Both the position numbers and the translations under genes were made by a program. From Chondrinema litorale (GTDB lineage: Bacteria > Bacteroidota > Bacteroidia > Cytophagales > Flammeovirgaceae): a stretch of 64,000 nt of DNA. A model generated the notes under the pieces. That model was not told where the DNA came from and searched no databases. It was given only the letters and a program-made list of their open reading frames with translations. Positions 61,416-64,000 of this stretch are shown here, piece after piece (positions within the stretch are counted from its first letter, which is position 1; each line of letters starts with the position of its first letter). The stretch spans positions 310,001 to 374,000 of the forward strand of contig NZ_CP111043.1 in NCBI RefSeq assembly GCF_026250525.1. Direction: 5' to 3'.

Positions 61416-62135
61416 TTCGCTTCTTAGATCACCAGAGAGGTGATAGTAATCTTTTACAATTGTATTTAAAAATTGAAGTGGGGGAAGTTCTGTATCTAAA
61501 GCTAAAAACTCTTTTACCTTGTTGGCAGCTTTATAAGTAGGTACATTGGCTTCTCCGAGCCTGAAAGTCGCAATTGCTTCTTTAATTATAGCAATATCTC
61601 TATCGCTGAGCAGTGCTACTTCTGGGAAAACAGGCTCGTAATCCTCTTCTATATTAGGCACAGAAACTGCTCCTCTTTGCGATCTACTTCTTTTAAGACT
61701 TACTACAGAAGTACCTGCCACCAAATCACCCAATCGCTGTCCATTTCCAGAAGAAATAATCATAACTATAGCTATTAAGGGACCGAAAATCAGCAAATCT
61801 ACGGGTCTAAAAAGCCACCTTAATAAATATTTGGCAATACTAGCTTCTCTTCCATCAAGTGAGATTACTTTCAGTTTTATCTGTCTCTTACCAATAGACT
61901 GCCCATCAAGTACAATTTCACAAATAAGATCGTAAAAAAACCAAGGAAGATAAAGTGCTAACAGATACACAGTAGTATTCTGAACTTCAATAGCACCTAA
62001 AATTGCCATTATAAGAATGGTATAAGCTACTAAAATGAATAAATCAATCAGATAGGCGATAATTCTATCCCCCAAAGTACCTGGTTGATAGGTAATGTAA
62101 ACATTCTGTGTAGTTTCTACTCTTATTCCTGACAT
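61404..62135 (-). CDS. RDD family membrane protein
   Basis: A 243-residue protein with an RDD domain in its first 150 residues: TLGDRIIAYLIDLFILVAYT near the start, the helix pairs through ALYLPWFFYDLICEIVLDGQS and GKRQIKLKVISLDGREAS, then LRWLFRPVDLLIFGPLIAIV and NGQRLGDLVAGTSVV. Three to four membrane segments. The remaining 90 residues are soluble and charged. RDD proteins are linked to ion or small-molecule transport but are poorly characterised. A TAAATTTG box (minus strand, 62186-62179) provides a likely -7 element 44 bp upstream. It overlaps the convergent glycosyltransferase by 12 bp. Confidence 0.88.
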   Translation of the reverse strand: MSGIRVETTQNVYITYQPGTLGDRIIAYLIDLFILVAYTILIMAILGAIEVQNTTVYLLALYLPWFFYDLICEIVLDGQSIGKRQIKLKVISLDGREASIAKYLLRWLFRPVDLLIFGPLIAIVMIISSGNGQRLGDLVAGTSVVSLKRSRSQRGAVSVPNIEEDYEPVFPEVALLSDRDIAIIKEAIATFRLGEANVPTYKAANKVKEFLALDTELPPLQFLNTIVKDYYHLSGDLRSESGF

Positions 62136-62178
62136 TTAAATTTTATTTTCCTTTTATATTTGAAAATTACTGAACAAT

Positions 62179-62186
62179 CAAATTTA
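62179..62186 (-). promoter_or_regulatory. -7 promoter element of the RDD gene
   Basis: TAAATTTG on the minus strand, an exact TAnnTTTG match, with no good -33 tetramer at the right distance. Expected leader about 36 nt. Confidence 0.35.
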
Positions 62187-62384
62187 GCATCAACAATTAA
62201 TTTTATGCATTTAAATTAACTTATTCTAAAATTTAGCTAGAATTTAGTGACTTAAAAAATTAATTATTCAGTTAATATCTGAACATCATTTTTTTAAAAT
62301 TAATATTCGAAACTGGAATATTCATTGAAATAATACTACTATCCAAATATTTTTTTAGCGACTCTAAACATTAATTCAGCCACC

Positions 62385-63674
62385 ATGCAAACAGAAGCAC
62401 TTTATCAACTCTATAAACAACACCCAATAATTACCACAGATACACGCAAAATAGAACATGGTTCTTTATTTTTTGCACTAAAAGGTCCAAGGTTTAATGG
62501 AAATGAATATGCCACCGAAGCTTTGCAAAAAGGTGCAGAATATGCAGTAGTTGATGAAATCGCTGATGAAAATAAAGCGAATGAAAAATTAATTTTAGTT
62601 GATGATGTTTTAACAAGTTTGCAACAATTGGCTAATCATCATAGAAATCAAATGAAAATTCCTGTAATAGCCATTACAGGCTCTAATGGAAAAACTACTA
62701 CCAAAGAATTACTCTATCAGGTTTTATCTAAGAATTATAAAACATTTGCCACTCCGGGTAATTTTAACAACCACATAGGTTTACCAATCACTATATTACA
62801 AACTCCAGCTGGTACAGAAATGCTCATTCTCGAAATGGGCGATAACAGCTTAGGAGAAGTAGATGCGCTTTGCAAAATTGCTAATCCAGATTTAGGTCTA
62901 ATCACAAACATTGGTAAAGACCATTTAGAAGGTTTCGGATCATTCGAAAATAATATTAGAGCTAAGAGCGAATTGTTTAATTATCTCATCCAAAATGGTG
63001 GTAATGCATTTATTCCTTCTAAAGATGACATTTTATTTAATATGTCTAAGAGGTTTAAAGAACCTATTCTTTATGGAAAAGAAGGCAACTTTTCTTATTT
63101 GAAGTTTAACGAAGAATCTGTTTATGTGAGCTTCGAAACCGAAAATGAAAACACCTATCAATCTAAATTATTTGGAGCTTTCAATTTTGCTAATATAGAA
63201 GCCGCATGGTGTATCGGAAAATATTTTAATATACCCGAAAGTTTGCTCTCTGAAGCTGTGTGTAATTATGCTCCTACAAACAATCGCTCTCAAATTGTTG
63301 AAAAAGGAACCAATACCTTACTACTCGATGCATACAATGCAAACCCTTCGTCGGTAAGTGCTGTACTACAAAGTTTCATAAACATGAAAAATCCAAAACA
63401 GAAATTAGCCATTTTAGGCGACATGCTTGAGCTAGGAGAAATTAGTAGTGAAGAACATTTTGAAATTGCCAAACAGGCTTGCAATGCCAAATTAACTAGT
63501 TTTTTCTGCGGTTCTTTGTTTTTTGAACATAAAAGCAGCTTTCCAGAGGCTACTTTCTTCGAAAAGAAAGAAGAACTCGCCGCTTTTTTACAAAAAAGAA
63601 AATTAGAAAGTCATTTTATTTTATTGAAAGGATCAAGAGGAATTAAGCTCGAAACACTGCTGGATTATCTATAA
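62385..63674 (+). CDS. murF: UDP-MurNAc-tripeptide-D-Ala-D-Ala ligase MurF
   Basis: A 429-residue Mur ligase adding D-Ala-D-Ala to the peptidoglycan precursor. The N-terminal domain binds UDP-MurNAc-tripeptide (TDTRKIEHGSLFFALKG). The ATP-binding P-loop is GSNGKTTTKELLYQ (99-112), with GNFNNHIGLPIT and MGDNSLGEVDALC following. The C-terminal domain has DAYNANPSSVSAVLQSF (Asp-Asn motif) and ILGDMLELG. Cytoplasmic. No other mur gene is adjacent, although in many Bacteroidota murF lies near gliding-motility gldJ, which is not in this window. Confidence 0.95.
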   Translation: MQTEALYQLYKQHPIITTDTRKIEHGSLFFALKGPRFNGNEYATEALQKGAEYAVVDEIADENKANEKLILVDDVLTSLQQLANHHRNQMKIPVIAITGSNGKTTTKELLYQVLSKNYKTFATPGNFNNHIGLPITILQTPAGTEMLILEMGDNSLGEVDALCKIANPDLGLITNIGKDHLEGFGSFENNIRAKSELFNYLIQNGGNAFIPSKDDILFNMSKRFKEPILYGKEGNFSYLKFNEESVYVSFETENENTYQSKLFGAFNFANIEAAWCIGKYFNIPESLLSEAVCNYAPTNNRSQIVEKGTNTLLLDAYNANPSSVSAVLQSFINMKNPKQKLAILGDMLELGEISSEEHFEIAKQACNAKLTSFFCGSLFFEHKSSFPEATFFEKKEELAAFLQKRKLESHFILLKGSRGIKLETLLDYL

Positions 63675-63792
63675 TATGCTAATTCCTGACATGTTCAGAC
63701 TACACTGAAAAATCAATGCGTTAGAATCATAAGAATCTGAATCTAAAGAACTAACAGATTAATTCCAATCAAAAAGTTACTATGTCAGGCTT

Positions 63793-64000
63793 ATGAAACT
63801 TTATACAGAAGTTAGAAATAATAAGGGGAAAGTAAATTTCAGATTGCTTTTCAATGAAGACAAAAAGATAATCCAAACAATATGGCTGGGCTACCAGCAG
63901 ATGGACGACATTAAAAGAGGCGTTGCAAAAATAATTAACTTTTTAAATGAAAATCCTGATCACTACTACGGACATATTAATGATGTATCTGGACTAAAAA
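63793..64000 (+). CDS. Partial hypothetical protein at the right edge
   Basis: From the ATG at 63793 69 complete codons are present before the window ends. An ATG at 63782 is followed at once by a stop. The protein begins MKLYTEVRNNKGKVNFRLLF and contains WLGYQQMDDIKRGVAKIINFL, a helix reminiscent of small STAS-like or SpoIIAA-like Bacteroidota proteins, but the family cannot be confirmed. It follows murF by 118 bp on the same strand. Confidence 0.55.
   Translation, partial: MKLYTEVRNNKGKVNFRLLFNEDKKIIQTIWLGYQQMDDIKRGVAKIINFLNENPDHYYGHINDVSGLK

Noticed and set aside
61428..61444. ATCACC/GGTGAT hairpin at the glycosyltransferase/RDD junction
   Set aside because: Only 6 bp, within the RDD coding end and without a clean T run, so too weak to call a terminator.
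1..64000. tRNA, rRNA, tmRNA, CRISPR arrays, insertion sequences or prophage genes
   Set aside because: I looked for cloverleaf T-arm motifs, regular repeat-spacer runs, transposase or integrase domains and phage structural genes and saw none. A tRNA or small-RNA scan by covariance model would be decisive and could not be run.

Overview
This 64 kb window is AT-rich chromosomal DNA from a member of the Bacteroidota, most likely a marine-type Cytophagales/Flammeovirgaceae relative. The evidence is the gene content (PorD/DUF4835, DUF5686, DUF4154/YfiR, carboxypeptidase-regulatory domains followed by an 'EEIVVVGYG' box, a GNAT-nitrilase fusion, Tgt without zinc cysteines), several promoters of the TTTG-N19-21-TAnnTTTG type used by the Bacteroidota housekeeping sigma factor, and frequent TTG/GTG starts. 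I see no tRNA, rRNA, insertion sequence, prophage or CRISPR array. Most of the window is core chromosome.

Layout. 1-2.1 kb: a Sel1-repeat protein cut by the left edge and a single-domain response regulator. 2.4-6.2 kb: a cyclophilin converges on the operon bamD-rpoZ-coaBC-porD, which serves envelope assembly, transcription and CoA synthesis. 6.4-11.6 kb: a membrane glycosyltransferase, a lipoprotein/outer-membrane pair and a radical SAM-SPASM protein. 11.8-19.9 kb: a Cache-HAMP-GAF sensor, YtxH, a GDPD esterase, cinA and tgt (convergent with no gap), two unknown genes and a DUF547 protein. 20-26 kb: a sodium symporter, a serine hydrolase, and a YfiR-like protein paired with a CHASE8-HAMP-PAS histidine kinase. 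26-34.7 kb: mostly minus-strand genes (DUF5686, class IV aminotransferase, smpB, comB, SixA, GNAT-nitrilase, galM). 34.8-42.6 kb: acyl-CoA ligase, rimO, a TerB-like protein, a GT4 and rpsA. 42.7-49.6 kb: a putative glycosidase, then an ECF sigma factor coupled to a membrane protein with a TonB C-terminus, divergent from a VWA protein and followed by a lytic transglycosylase. 49.6-57.3 kb: a type III polyketide synthase, DUF350, a nucleoside transporter, a YceI-barrel-YceI cluster and a MATE exporter. 57.4-64 kb: an N-methyl amino acid oxidase, a macrodomain protein, a glycosyltransferase, an RDD protein, murF and a partial gene.

Three places merit most attention. (1) The divergent sigma / TonB-C / VWA locus (44.2-48.4 kb): two proteins that are not receptors carry the same TonB-box-like LEEIVVVGYG motif, and one of them also carries a TonB C-terminal domain. 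(2) The rpsA leader (40140-40181), which can fold as a geometrically plausible H-type pseudoknot 12 nt before the start codon. (3) The YfiR-like plus CHASE8 kinase pair, where the diguanylate cyclase output known from YfiN is replaced by a histidine kinase.
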